Notes: generated by a model from the sequence alone, not told the origin. DNA of 64,000 bases from Euclidia mi (GCA_944739405.2 OX123182.2:43463598-43527597); one strand, 5' to 3'. Positions 40,980-53,838 are shown, numbered from the stretch's first letter. Numbers and translations: made by a program.

Positions 40980-42350
40980 ACCACTTTATTATAATGTAAC
41001 CCTGATGGTCATGCTTTTAACATTTACTGGGATATACATTCAAAGACTAACAACTCTATAAATATTGAAACAAATAGCTCTTCGACGTGACTGTGCTGTT
41101 ACGTAACAATGCCTGTTATACCATATTTCGGCCGGAATGCACTGCGATAAACATGGACTGCGTTTAAGCTTATTTAGCGTGAGATAAGCCTAATTTATAT
41201 GTGATGTTTGATTCAAATGCCTGAAATCTCTGGAGAGGGGACCATTATCATTCTACGCTATCTAGTTTCATTAATATAATTGATGTGAGGTACATAATTC
41301 AATAATGACTAATAATTTGCAATTTAATTAGCTGATTTAAGTTTTGTTTGTTTAGGCCTGTATTGTATATTAAATGGAGATTTTGCGGCCGAAGTTAAAT
41401 CATTTATTTTTATGTGTCCTAATATTTGAGATGGAGATTTTAGACTATTGAGTCATGAATGGCCGAGTGAGTCTGGGGCGGAGAAAGGTTCTTGAGGATG
41501 CCTTTGACGCCAAGTCACACAAACATCGTATCTTCAAGGCACTTAAGATAAAATTCAACAAAAAAACATCGGTCGTCTATAAACGTACTAACACATGGAC
41601 TTAAATTTTTCAGCCATATGTCTAGAAACAAGAGTGCAATTTGTTGTTGGTGGTACAAGATTGGACGGACGGACGGGAACAGATCTAAAGGGTGACTTGA
41701 TGGACGGTCCGTGCAAAACCAACTATACAGATGTACTAATATTCTCACACAATGCGTTCTATCAAGCAAAGAGGTAAAGCGTCAGAGGATAAATAGAAGG
41801 AAAAAAATGGTATTATACCATAACCATGACAAAAATCCACGAAGCAGAAAGAATATGTGCAGCACTGATTAGGCACGAACGTTAAAAGCAGATTACAAGA
41901 CTTTCACATAAACACTATAGTGTACCATAACACATATCACCGATGCTAATCAGGTATCACTTGCCATCCTAAGCAAATTATTACACAAGGAAAAGATGGC
42001 GCTATGGTCATCATTTTCTCCCGAACTATTTTCTCATTTTCAATTATTATCGCTCCTTGAGAGGTTTGGTCCTGCGATGCTAAGAGCATGCATTAACGAA
42101 CCAAATGCAAGGAATACTTGGAGAAGCGCAGTGAGTTTGTCAGTATACTCCTCACAACCGTACAGTCAGGTTGTAGTTTTGTTTCGGCTATACTAATGAT
42201 GTATTCCCTTCTGCACTACCATACGAAGACAGCAAGAATGGTAATATAGGTTTAACTTACGGCGCTCGCATTTAGTGAACGATACATATCGAAGAATATT
42301 ACTAAAATACATCAATCTTTGGTTACTATTTTAATTAGCACATTGTAGCG
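40980..42350. other. No gene seen
   Basis: AT-rich DNA. Short overlapping frames on both strands at 41515-41777 have no domain. Confidence 0.45.
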
Positions 42351-42357
42351 CATTCTG

Positions 42358-42545
42358 TTGACCAGCGATAGCCTAGTGGAGATACCAACAGACTGCCATG
42401 CAGAGCGTATCGGGTTCGAACCACGGCGCGCACCAATGACTTTTCGGAGTTATGTGCGTATTAAATTGTTAATTATCGCTTGTCCCGTGCCTCGGAGAGC
42501 ACGTAAAGCCGTCAGTCCCGGTTGTCATGAAGATCTTTGACAATC
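42358..42545 (+). mobile_element. SINE family B
   Basis: Head GCGATAGCCTAGTGGAGA (A box) and CGGGTTCGAACC (B box), body ACTTTTCGGAGTTATGTGCG, tail CCTCGGAGAGCACGTAAAGC and ATGAAGATCTTTGACAATCG. Confidence 0.85.
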
Positions 42546-42589
42546 GTTACAGGGCGTCAGAACCTTCTAATAAACTGAAACTAGTCTAA

Positions 42590-42730
42590 ACCATGGAATA
42601 TCACTATCCCTTCGGGTTGCGGCGGTCAGACAGGCAGTCGCTCCGTGGAAAAGCTAATATTCAGCCAAATCCGGTTAGACTAGTAAGTGGACCCCAGATT
42701 GAAACTGGGATAACGCTAAGAGGATGATGT
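42590..42730 (-). repeat. Fragment of the repeat D 3' block
   Basis: Inverted match to about 2915-3060 (AACCCAAAGGGATAG, TAGTCTAAGCGGATTTG, AGCGTTATCCCAG in reverse complement). Confidence 0.75.
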
Positions 42731-42739
42731 AGCGCATTC

Positions 42740-43080
42740 TGTTGCTACATGCTGTATTATTAATGAAATACCACGTATTCCCAGAGACGAGTGGCAAAGA
42801 CTAACAACGTTTTATTTTGAACTATAGAAGAAAACATAGAATTTAAATCACATGTCTATATGTCTACCGACAACAACAATAAAACACAGATGGCCAGTAC
42901 GATACATGGCCGGTGCTAATACATATTGTGTAGATATTAAACTTTTAACAATTAAGAAAATCAGTACATAAATTTAATATAAATTCAATCTAAAAAAATA
43001 CCGTTATGACAGTGCATTATTCTTGTATTAGAGAGCAGTAGAAGGTGTATTTTGAGAGCAGTAGAAGGTGTGAATCAGTA
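42740..43080. other. Spacer with a short triplicated motif
   Basis: No gene seen. CAGTAGAAGGTGT is present three times at about 43037-43090, just before RTE similarity starts. Confidence 0.6.
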
Positions 43081-43084
43081 GAAG

Positions 43085-44708
43085 GTGTATTTAAAAAATT
43101 TGTTTGAACGAAGAGAAAGTGGCACTAGGAATATAGTAGCGAATGAGAAAGATAATTGTGAAAGTAATATAAGTATGGAAGAGATATGGTATGCAATGAA
43201 AAGTATGAAAACGGGTAAAGCTGCGGGATATGACAGGATATCTGCTGAAATACTCAAGGTAGGCGAAGGCGTCACCGCAAGCCTGCTGTACCTACTTCTC
43301 AATAAATGTTGGCAAACCGGTCGTGTACCAGATAACTGGAACAAGGCCGTAATAGTGCCACTTTACAAGGGCAAAGGGTCACAGCAGGAGTGCAAAAATT
43401 ATCGCGGTATAAGCCTCCTGAGTGTTGTTGGCAAATTGTATGCAAGGATACTGATTAAAAGAGTTATCTCTGAAACGGACAGTAAAATTTAGGATGTGCA
43501 AGCGGGATTCAGAAAGGGAATGGGATGTACGGATCAAGTCTTCCCTTAAGGTGCACTGCAGAGAAAGTCTTAAGTAAACACCAGAAGGTTTTCTGCGCCT
43601 TTATTGACCTGCTTACGATCGAGTGGTGAGGGATGAACTTTGGTCAAAGCTGTCTGTGTATGGAGTGAGCAGCAGTCTGATACGGGAACTTGAATCCTTA
43701 TATAGGGATTCAAGTGCTTGTGTCCGAATAAACGGGGCCTACACGGACTCGTTTAACATCAATTGTGGTGTTAAACAGGGATGTGTAGCGTCTCCTGGCT
43801 GTTCAATCTATTTATGGCAGTTGTTTGACCGATTTGAAAGAGTCTGAATGTGGATTAAGAATGGGTGAATCTGTGTTTAAGGCCCTGCTATACGCTGACG
43901 AACAGGTTCTTTTTGCGTCGTCAGCGTCTAATTTACAGCAAATGGTCACCGTAATGAATGAGGCGTATAATAAGAAGGGCATGAAAGGGAATGTAAGCAA
44001 GACTAAGGTCATGGTTATAGAGAGGGAAGTTAGTATAACTGAATGTAACATAATGGTAGGAGATGAAAAAGTGAAACAAGTGAATGAGTTTGTATAGGGA
44101 GAGTAAGTAATGATAATAAGTGTGAGGGAGATGTTGAAAGGAGAGTGAAAGCAAGAAATAGTGTTATTGGCGCCTTACAGTCCCATCATAAGTAACGAAA
44201 TTATCCCAAGTAAGGCTCGCCTTGCTGTACTGTAGGGAGTTTTGGCACCAACACTGATGTATGGTAGCGAATCATGGGCATGGCAGAAGAAGCATGAAAG
44301 TAGAATCAATTATGTGGAGATGAGAGCCTTGAGGAGTATGTACGGAGTAAGGCTGATAGATAAAGTGAAAAACAGTGTGATACGAAAGAAGTGTGGTATA
44401 AAAGAAGATGTAGTGACAAAGATAGAAAAAGGCATGTTGCGATGGTTTGGACATTTGGAACGGGAGGATGAAAGAAGAAATACGAAAGAAGTTTATCGTT
44501 TAAGAATGAATGGAGATGTCGGTAGGGGACGCCCAAGACGGACGTACGCCGACCAAATAGGTGACGTACTAAAAAGGGCCAAATTAAAAGTACCCATAAC
44601 CGGCGAGCATGCATGATGAAGGTAATGAATGTCGAGGAAGCGAAAGAGGTGTGCTTGAACCGGAGCATTTGGCGTTCCATAGTCTCTGCCTACCCCAATG
44701 CGTGAGAC
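43085..44708 (+). pseudogene. RTE-like reverse transcriptase, broken
   Basis: Motifs: MKSMKTGKAAGYDRISAEI, WNKAVIVPLYKGKG, NYRGISLLSVVGK, then in-frame TAG at about 43490 before QAGFRKGMGCTDQ. Further along: RDELWSKLSVYGV, INCGVKQGCVASP and ALLYADEQVLFAS at about 43885. The C-terminal part (44242-44708) carries MYGSESWAWQKKHESRINYVEMRALRSM and LRWFGHLERE, with a final frame shift near the GEHA stop before the true end in SIVSAYPNA. The RT active site reads YADE where YADD is the rule, so the second catalytic aspartate is lost. At least four frame or stop defects are present. Confidence 0.9.
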
Positions 44709-44735
44709 AGACGTGACGATAGATACATAGATATA
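43085..44735 (+). mobile_element. RTE-like LINE, RT half and 3' end
   Basis: Coding similarity 43085-44708 (see pseudogene entry), then a very short 3' UTR and an imperfect (GATA)n tail. The endonuclease half is missing, so it is 5'-truncated. Confidence 0.85.
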
Positions 44736-44739
44736 TTTT

Positions 44740-45117
44740 TGTAACACCGTGCTACATTACTACTGTGTTATAAATAATAATATTTATAAAAAAATACAAT
44801 GCAAAACAAAGCAAAACTCATTTCATAACATGCCTATGCAATTTTCTTATTCATATAAAAGCAAATAAACGCTGAACCGAAGCCATTATTTCCTACACGC
44901 CTCATTTCAAACTCATCAATGAGAAGGGATACTTGCTATTATGTGTGCCATATATCTATAACGTTGTCATTTACTTCCATCTACGTACCATGCCACGCAT
45001 TTTATGTAGGCAACGATATTCTATAGCCGACTTTCCATCAGTTTGGGCTTTTATCAAACGGTTTTTGATATTTTAAATTTCTGAGTATTTTCTCTAACCT
45101 ACATACACATACACATA
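44740..45117. other. No gene seen
   Basis: AT-rich DNA ending in ACATACACATACACATACAT next to the SINE tail. Confidence 0.5.
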
Positions 45118-45378
45118 CATATCGTCACGCCTTTTATCCCCGAAGGGGTAGGCAGAGGTGTATTTCTACAACCACTTTTCGCCAGATATACTTTAGTCCC
45201 ACATAATAAGGGGCGAGCCTATTGCCGTACCGGGCACATTTCCAGACTCCGTGCTGCTACTGTGCTACTGAGAATTTCGTGACAGAAAAACCCAATAACA
45301 CTGCCCGACCCAGGAATCGAACCAGGGACCTCCCAATCCCACGCGCACATTTATGCCGCGAGACCAACGAGGCAGTCG
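45118..45378 (-). mobile_element. SINE family A, near full length
   Basis: Inverted copy with tail CCCCGAAGGGGTAGGCAG, body, and a readable tRNA-like head ending GCCGCGAGACCAACGAGGCA. The inverted B box is GGAATCGAACC. Confidence 0.9.
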
Positions 45379-45384
45379 TATAGG

Positions 45385-45525
45385 GTTTGGTGTCGAGTTT
45401 TCCGTCTCTACGCAAAGATGGTATTTGCATCGTGTTATCCCTTAGTCGCCTCTTACGACACCCACGGGAAGATAGGGGGTGGTGACACTTGTATTCTATG
45501 CCGTCAACCACACGGCTTTCTCTAA
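45385..45525 (-). mobile_element. Second lepidopteran repeat abutting the SINE
   Basis: CCCTTAGTCGCCTCTTACGA, CACCCACGGGAAGATAGG and ATGCCGTCAACCACACGGC form a block I recognise from many moth genomes; class unknown. Confidence 0.5.
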
Positions 45526-45529
45526 CCTA

Positions 45530-48500
45530 TTCAAGTATAACCTTTAAATACAGACGTGCTCTATCAAATATCGTTGATTTTCTATTTTCATGAGCACGAG
45601 TTTATACAGATTAAAATCAAACATGATCCATTCACACAACGGCAGACAATATAATTAATGTCCATATCCTGTAAGTTTTGGAATTGAGGGGGAAGAAGAT
45701 TCAGAATATGAATTTCCGACTCCCTCGATTCTGATATGCATAAAATACTCAAGTATAGCCTTTATCACGTCATGAGACTAACGGAATCGGCGCCGTATAT
45801 CAGCTTTATATTATCACTTTCATATGTAATACAAAACAGGGGGAGCCCTTTTTCGAAGGCGGTGTACAAATCTAACAATGTATGAAAATCAAAAGCTTGT
45901 ACTTCGTATCAGAATTTTGTGCATAATTCTTGTTTAACCAAAGCGCATCAGGGATTATTAATTTTTACAATATTTAATCAGGATACCGTTAAGGCAGCAT
46001 GGCGGTATTTTCTTACAACAGTATGAGTGAAATAGTAGTTTAAAAATCAACATAGGAACAAAACCTAAAAGCAAGTTGTGTTGTACCGCAAGGGTGCTGT
46101 ATTACGGCCTCATATATCACCTATAAGCTGCTTGGGTAAAAACTGGCAGTATGTCTTAAATAATGTGATTTTGACATCAAGAGAGCACCAATCAAGTTGT
46201 AGACTATCAAATTACGACAGTTGGCCATGTGTTAACCCTATATGCCAAGGTCATCTGAATATTCTGGGACCATGTGACCAGTATTTGAATTTTGCAACTC
46301 TTATTAGAGGTGTCCTGTCACAGGTGGTACAAAATTGATGGATGTTAGCGAGAATTAAATGCCGGCGGAGATGTCAAGTATGCTGACCACGATTCGATGC
46401 TTTTAATGAATAGACCCTGAACGCCATTAGGGCTTAGTTTCACAAACCTCCACCAACCCTAACACGATTAATCACATCTTGAGTGACCCAGAATTTTGGA
46501 TCACACCACTAGACCAAAAATAGGTATTTTTCTAACAACGACGATTTCAGACATTTTTTCACAGTATTATAGTACAGTATTATGTATGAAAGGAAAAAAG
46601 ATAAGTTACATAAAATACAAACCATAACTAAAAATTAACGTGTTTCAAATTTACTTTCAAAACAATAAAAGATATCATATTCATGCTAGATGCCTCGACA
46701 TCTAACCATGACACTACACATAAAAACTCAATTTGATTTGTTGGCGAATTTTCACATAGACTGAATAGCATAAACGCGTCTTCAAAGAAAATACTCCAAA
46801 TACATTGCTAAACCAACTTTACTGTACACATAGAAAATACAATACCCAATTTATTTGTGTATAAAATTACCTCTTACCTTGACAGGTACTCTGATTTGTC
46901 AGAGAGAGAACACAAAATAAAAGCTAGACTTATTTTGTTATCTATTATTTGAAAGGTCTATTTTCTTCTTTGTTCCCTTCTTACTGCACGCATTAATGCC
47001 AAATGTAAGCTGTGTGTCCACTAGAACTGTTCGAGGCAAAATAATATAAACATACTCTTCTTTTAATGTTAAAGTACAAAGTAACTTAAATATCTGAACT
47101 AAGACATTGTGTTGATATATTATTTTGTAGTAGTACTCAAGGATATATTGAAAAGGTGATAATAGCAGTTTACTATGCAACATGTAACAAGTTTATATGC
47201 ACATCCTGAAAGTACTTTGTTCAGAATCGGCAACTGAATCCATTTCCGTCATTTTTAATATTGTTTATTTTTAGTCTTAAAATAATTAAAATAACGTAAA
47301 TTGTAGTCACTCATTTAAAAAAAAATGAGTTATTCGAAAATAAACCTTAAATCAAAGCAGAACGGCTTATTTTTAAATGCATTTGTTAAATGGTTCGTTG
47401 ACTTACACAAACGCACACATTAATAAAACACAATAGACGGCTAAAGACAATAAGCACACAATTGACCACCAAAATGTCTATCATCTATCTTTCACTAACG
47501 TAGGTAATAAACAACGGGAAAGAGCGAGACGTAATGTCTCGCTCGCGCTGGCGCATGACAAGCACAGCTGGCGATGCGCATAGACATGTTATGACAAGTA
47601 CAACCTGGCATATCTATCTATCAGTGAGTGCTGTGAAAACCTTTTTAAAAGTTCACTTGTTTACAAAATGTGTAATGGTGTATAATTTAATAATTATCAA
47701 CAAGACGTTGCCGGTGTGGAATGTTCAACATCATCTTGATGTTGACTTGACACCCCTGGACTTTCTCATTGTGGAGAAATATTAAATCACTAGTTTATTG
47801 TGACGAGAGAAAAAGTGGCGAGTATATAATTAATTAAGATACTAGCTGCTTTTGAAACAGTGAAAAGATGTGATTTGTGAGGAAATAGTGAACTAAAGAA
47901 ATGTGATTTAAGTTATTTTATTATTCTATTATTTTAACTATTTAGATTCACAAGACAACTTTAAACACGCCGTTCTTGTTTATTTCTCTAATTGATATTC
48001 TTTAACTTTATCGATCAATAATGCTAACTAGGTATGATTAAGTTAAGATAGTCACAATAGTCACTTACGATGTTAAGAAACAATAGATCATGCATATTAA
48101 TAACAAACAATAAATAATTCGACTGTCCACTCCATAGCCTAAAAGTGTGATGGAAAGAAATACTCATAATATCTTTGGTAATATCAACAGTGGCCGACAA
48201 ATTGTTCAAACATCATTTTTGTAAACCCCACTCTATCAGAGTGTGGTTTACAGACTGAATTTCATACATTTTGTTAAATCGTATCGTGTTTCGTTCCTAT
48301 CAGATTGCTGTTGTTTGTTTACCATAGCAACCGTTTCGTTTGTGTGCGTGCGCAGATTTACAGTGACCACGATTTTCACTTTTAATTGAGTTAATACTTT
48401 CTTTAAAAAACATTATTTACGCAAATAAAAAAAATATTTCAATGCATGCATTATGATTGTAACAAGGTTTTCTAATTGGGGTGTCTGAAGATGTGCGTTA

Positions 48501-48830
48501 TTTCCATTACACGTTGTATTTATATTAATGTTGAAACAGTGCTGAAAATTGACGAAAGTCTTACTTCTATGTTATTTCAGTAGATCGGTATTGGTGCATT
48601 TTGGTAACCATGCAGCAACTCTTAAAGTTGATGACTCTTGGTTCTCAAGTTTGAGCATGTTGATCTAACAATATCTCGTAGTAGTTGTGTTTCTGCGTAA
48701 TAGTTGTAGCTACAACGTATCTGAATGACAAGTAGCTTGCTGATTAGCTTGGAGCGCTAGCTTGTTTTATTTATTATGGTTTATATGTTTTATCCAGCTT
48801 GACTTTGACGAGTTTGTTACTTGTTTGTAT
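45530..48830. other. Long non-coding stretch, no gene supported
   Basis: About 3.3 kb. A GC-richer patch at 47510-47600 contains the 9-bp inverted repeat GAGCGAGAC/GTCTCGCTC (47522-47544). The open frames at 46078-46338 and 47534-47785 have no domain I recognise. Confidence 0.4.
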
Positions 48831-48839
48831 ACCATGCGA

Positions 48840-49430
48840 TCACTTTATGTTAGAACGTAGTCATGGTAATTTGTGCCTGCGTTCGGGCGCCTTAGTCTCT
48901 TGTTTGAGAATATAATGCATTCTCTCTTGTCGACGATGCGTTTAAGGTCCGGTTTCTCGTAGTCGAGGATAACGTCGATTGTGAATCGTCAAAGACCTTA
49001 ATAATTTATTGTATCGAACGTTTTGCCGAAGTGTGTTGAACTCACAGTTACGCTATAGCCCTTGTCTCGGACATCGGCCATGTATTTTCCTATATGAATA
49101 ATTTGGAAGATTCTTGTAAAGCCTTGTTTATATTGTATAGCCATATATTATGTCCGTATTTGCTAGAAATGTGGGGAACATCTGGGCACAGTGCGAGGAA
49201 AATGTTCACCAATAGAGTCACTTTCATTTACAAGCCGCTCTGCTCCGTGCCTTCTTAGTACGCGCTAGTGGATACATAGCCTTAATGAGTTGTTCAAGGG
49301 AATACATAGAGCGGTCTGCGCCCACAAACGTGATACTAAAGTTTTCGCCGGATTGGACCCTTTCAACATTGAATTGTATCTGTAAGGACCTTGTTATTAA
49401 AGGTAAGCCAATATTGAGATAATTTCAACT
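48840..49430 (-). pseudogene. Unidentified eroded coding remnant
   Basis: On the minus strand, protein-like segments appear in sequence: IGLPLITRSLQIQFNVERV and FSITFVGADRSMYSLEQLIK, then AMYPLARTKKARSRAAC (49205-49420); MADVRDKGYSVTVSSTHFGK near 49080; and VILDYEKPDLKRIVDKRECI with FSNKRLRRP near 48900-48985. Composition and regular amphipathic patterns look coding, but stops and shifts separate the pieces. I cannot name the family; it could be part of a retroelement gag/ORF1 or a decayed host exon set. Confidence 0.4.
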
Positions 49431-49619
49431 GAATTCGTTCTTAGATAAAGTTGTATCAAACAGTCTATGTTAAATTAGTTTGGTAGAGGATTGTTGTTTA
49501 TGTTTCAATAGGATAGTTTTAATATTAGAAAATGTGTTCTTTTATGTTCTTTATCGTAGGTGGACGGACAATCTTATTGGAATTACAGTTAGGGATTGAT
49601 GCAAGCGGCTGAAGATCAG

Positions 49620-49925
49620 TAATTTTTTTATAGTAGTTAATAGGCGGCAAACGAGCAGACGGATCGCCTGATGTTAGGCAATTGCCCCCGTCCATGGACA
49701 CAAGCAACACCAGAGGAGTCACAAATGCGTTGCCGCCCCTTGCGTTAGGAAAAGGGATAGGAGGAGGAGTGGGATGAGGGAGAAGGAATAGGTGATGGGG
49801 CCTCCGACACTCTCACTCACCGAACGAAACGCAACAGTTTAGGTACTGTTACTTTACGTCGATTTTCTGTGGGAGGGTAGTACTTCCCCGGTCGCGCCGG
49901 CCCATTCATGCCGAAATCAGCAGGG
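49620..49925 (+). mobile_element. Lepidopteran interspersed repeat
   Basis: GGCGGCAAACGAGCAGACGG, CGCCTGATGTTAGGCAA, GGCCTCCGACACTCTCACTC and GGTCGCGCCGGCCCATTCAT occur in this order as in a repeat common in moth genomes. The class (SINE-like or MITE) is not certain. Confidence 0.6.
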
Positions 49926-49929
49926 CTCT

Positions 49930-52065
49930 ATTACTTTTAAAATTTGTTTATGACTTGACTATTCTATTTTGATTTTTTAAATAATTGTTTTCATTCTATA
50001 ATAGAGCAATTCGCACTAAAAAGTAAACGCTACATGTATTATTACATATATATATTTTTACCATCATACCACTTATGTTGCGTTCATACATTAGCTAAGG
50101 TTAAACCCGTAACGCACATGAACACAATACACGACTCATACTTATATCACAGTGCGTATTTTAGCTTGAATGTCGTTTACACTCAAGTAACAGGATTTTA
50201 ATTTAATGTAAGTACTTTAGGCCATTATACTACTGTTACTTATTTCCTTCTGTCAGATTCACTAAGAGGAAATTAGTAAGGACATTCAACTTGAGTATAC
50301 ACTGAAGCGTTCACACATACATGCACTGCCTCGAGGTAATTATCCTATATGTATACAAACCATGAACATGGTATATTAGCATTACAGGCAATTGGTGAAT
50401 TGAATGGCTTTGAGTTTCATTGCAATTGACTTGATGTTTTTATCGTAATGTGAACATTTGCACCTCAGCAATTCTAAACACGAAATGAAACAATAAAATA
50501 GTAGGTAATTTTAAAACTTTAAAATTTTTACAAAATTGACTCAAACTAATATTCAAGTTACGTAGTTTTATATAGTTTTAATTACTTATTTTAAAAGGAA
50601 ATCTACATACAATAGTAATTATATGATATGCCAGTGAAATTGCTACAAAAATAATATAAAAATATTTATATTGTTAGTTTCACTTTATTGCTTTTTAAAA
50701 TACTAAAGCGCCTTACCTCGTGCTACGTTACCGAGATTTTTTAAAATCTGTTCAACAGGTATCAAGAACAGCCTTAAACAAAACCATTTGTAAATCGTAT
50801 TTTGTATTCACATAATAATCGAATTTACGAAGTCCTAAATTAATATGTGACTATATTATTCAGAAACACGGGTCAATCGATATTCACACAATAATCAAAA
50901 TATCTCTAAATATAGCTTGTCCATTCAGTTATCCTAGGAAATCTATCTGGGATAAATAACACAGTCCGCATCTTTTCTTGAGTTTCTCGAAGGTATCCAT
51001 TATGTGGTAGGCATTAGTGAGATTATCTGGCACACATGTCAGAAAAGATAAAATTTCAGGTGTGTGCCTTCCCAGGAATTTGGTCGTAAATATCAATACA
51101 ATATCAGGTGTGAGACACAGGGAACATAATAGCACACAGTCACAGAATATCGTACTATTTCTATTCATCAAGTGAGAACGTCTCAAAGCAAATCAACCAA
51201 ATACACTATTCATGTTGTGAATCTTTTTCTTTCTTCTTTTCGAACACTTCGCAGACATCGACTTTGGCTCTTTTTGTCTTTTTGACATTATTTCTTTGAC
51301 ATTAACAAAAAAAAATATCACCAGTATCATCATGCTGGTTTCATCATGGTTGTATGTATAGGACTTCTTTTTATATGTATACGACTTTCACCTTGTACCT
51401 GAACCTGGGTACTGCCAAATTACAAAAATACAGATCGATCATAACAACATAATTTGGCTTAATCTTAGTACTACTAAATAAACGAAAGACTCGTAGTTTT
51501 CCCACTTTACCTTTTCAGTGAACATAACTGGCTAGTGCCAGTTATGTTGCCCGGCTACTCTATAAAGACAGAAACTTTGTAAAAGCAATATAACGCGACA
51601 AAAAGAATGGGCCACCCCGGGCATAGAAAATTTACGGGACGCGGGACTATCGCAGTTTCCCCGAGCTATACCACAACTAATCCTGGCAGGGATCACTCCC
51701 GCAGGGCCTCGTGTTCACATGATAATTATAACACCCCTCGCGACTGCGACACCCGATTACGATGATTGTGGTAATACGTCCTTTGTTGTTTGTGTCGTCT
51801 GGTTTAATTGAATATCAGCCCGTTTCAACATATTCGTTGGCTAATTAGTTGTACAGATTCATAACATTTTTGTTAAGCCCCCAATAAGAGATTCCTTTAA
51901 ACTACATTCAAAATTATCAATACATATTTTTGATTACTTATTCCTGATTGAATAGTCTAATAATAAGTTTGCAAAATAAATAAAATGATAGTAATTGAAA
52001 TTAAACTACAGTTTACGGATTTTACCACCTCTGTCTGCCGTGAATTCGAAACGTCGGCTAATAAT
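49930..52065. other. No gene seen
   Basis: AT-rich, with a perfect 12-bp-arm hairpin AACATAACTGGC...GCCAGTTATGTT at 51521-51548 and a GC-rich patch at 51600-51760. The 85-codon minus frame at 50929-51186 has no domain. Confidence 0.4.
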
Positions 52066-52067
52066 AA

Positions 52068-52870
52068 AACCGGCCAAGTGCGTGTCGGGCCACGCGCAAT
52101 GTAGGGTTCCGTAGTTGCCCATAATGACTTGCTGCAAAGGGTATTAATGTACAACAAATCCGACTGTTTATTTTCCTGAAAAAATAATTTTAATAACACT
52201 ATTATAAGAACCTAAGTTTTGTTTAGAAAAATACTAGGTATGTATCCAGTTATGTATTGCAAACATAAAATGTGGTTTCCAAGATATACTACTACTATAC
52301 ATACGTAGTACCTTAGTACATTACATACTAAAGTACGTATATCTTTAAGATTGAGCCAGCGCGCCCAATCACAGAAATAGGTATTTATAAGTTAACCGAC
52401 GATTACTCGTAAACTAGTGATATCTACTTAGCCGTGATAGTTTTCCTTTTAAATTCGTTATATTTTTTCACCTCTTCCAAATTAATAGTTTAGCCGGCAG
52501 AGGGGGGTGGACACTTGAGTCTAACAATTTTTTTCACTTTAAAGCTTGATATTTGACAAACCAATCACTTGATCGAAAAATGATTTGACCAAACTAATAA
52601 TATTTTTTTAAAACCTATTCAATGATACCCCACATGATGGGGTACTCAATCAAAAAAAAATTCAACCCCACTATATATGTAGGGGAGATACCCTTAAAAA
52701 AAATACTTTCCTAAATTTTATTCTACAGTTTTGTTGCAATATCTTGTCTATATTCATGTCAAATATCAGCTTTCTAGCACCAGGCGTCTTTGAGCTAGGC
52801 TGCGGACGGACAGACGGACGGACATGACGAAACTATAAGGGTTCCTTGTGGACTTTTCCTTTAAAAAGTA
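52068..52870 (+). mobile_element. GGCCAAGTGCG-type interspersed repeat
   Basis: Begins AAAACCGGCCAAGTGCG, then TCGGGCCACGCGC and AGGGTTCCGTAGT, and ends with GGACGGACAGACGGACGGAC and AAGGGTTCC. This head and tail pair is frequent in Lepidoptera. Short inverted repeats outside it (51990-52015 and 52933-52960, GAAATTAAACTACAG) suggest a larger host element. Confidence 0.6.
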
Positions 52871-53580
52871 GTTTCTAGATCATTCGGTTTAAATCTAATA
52901 ACTAGTGAAACCAATGCAACGCGATAAACTCCGTAATCTGTAGTTTAATTTCAATGTGTAACATTTGCGTAAACTCAAGAAAATAAAATGATAGTAAGTT
53001 TGTATTAGGGGCTTATTAATCTATCTTTGTTACGAAGCAGTTGGTTTGACATGGATGTGTGTATTTATTTTGTGACTCTATTGCGAAATTTTATCGTGGG
53101 GTTGAGTTATCGCCTGAAAAATTAAAGCACATTTCCTTTATGCAAACAAAGTTGAACCAAAAATAAGAATAAGCCCCCTATCAAATTAAAATCTAGTACG
53201 ATCGTTAACATAATAAAATCTTCTAAACTCTCATGAAATTCGCAGATCAAAGATAGAACCATTTACGCATCAGGAGTTTGTAAAACTTAGATGATCTTGT
53301 TTCTTTTTTTAGTCAATTAATGAGGCAAACAAGTAAACGTGCTGGTTGGTAATGGACTGCACTGAAGGCATAAATCGAGAAAGAATTATTTATGATGAAG
53401 AATGGCACCTTCCTTTTTGGTACATAGACGCTGGTTGCTGCATTAATAAGCCGTCACACAAGATTGAAGTAAAGTATCAAAACTTGTATGTAGTGTCCTA
53501 AGGGACGTGAATGGAACTACAAAAGTGCCTGGTGCAGAAACTATTTGCTTTCGCTATATTTAATTGTATGAATTTAATTG
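52871..53580. other. No gene seen
   Basis: AT-rich DNA without recognised coding sequence. Confidence 0.45.
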
Positions 53581-53585
53581 TATGC

Positions 53586-53838
53586 CTCCTTGGTCTCGCG
53601 GCATAAATGTGCGCGTGGGATTGGGAGGTCTCGGGTTCGATTCCCGGGTCGGGCAAAGTGATATTGGGTTTTTCCGTTAGGAAATTCTCAGTAGCAGCAC
53701 GGAGTCTGGTAATGTGCCCGGTACGGCAATAGACTCGCCCCCTATTACGTAGGACCTAAAAATTCATGGCGAAGTGTGGGTGTAATATAACACCTCTGCC
53801 TACCCCTTCGGGGATACAGGCGTGAGTCTATAAAAAAA
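53586..53838 (+). mobile_element. SINE family A, best-preserved copy
   Basis: Head GCCTCCTTGGTCTCGCGGCA (A box), GGTCTCGGGTTCGATTCC (B box), body with GGGTTTTTCCGTTAGGAAAT, and tail CTCTGCCTACCCCTTCGGGG then ATACAGGCGTGAGTCTATA. RNA polymerase III promoter boxes are nearly consensus. Confidence 0.9.

Noticed and set aside
46078..46338. 86-codon plus-strand frame as a gene
   Set aside because: No recognisable domain, no codon pattern and no splice context; cannot be separated from chance.
50929..51186. 85-codon minus-strand cysteine-containing frame
   Set aside because: No motif spacing consistent with a zinc finger or secreted peptide; no signal-peptide-like start.
53586..53660. Possible tRNA gene (A and B boxes)
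   Set aside because: It is the head of SINE family A: followed by SINE body, acceptor arms do not pair properly, and the same unit recurs at 45118 and 63224.
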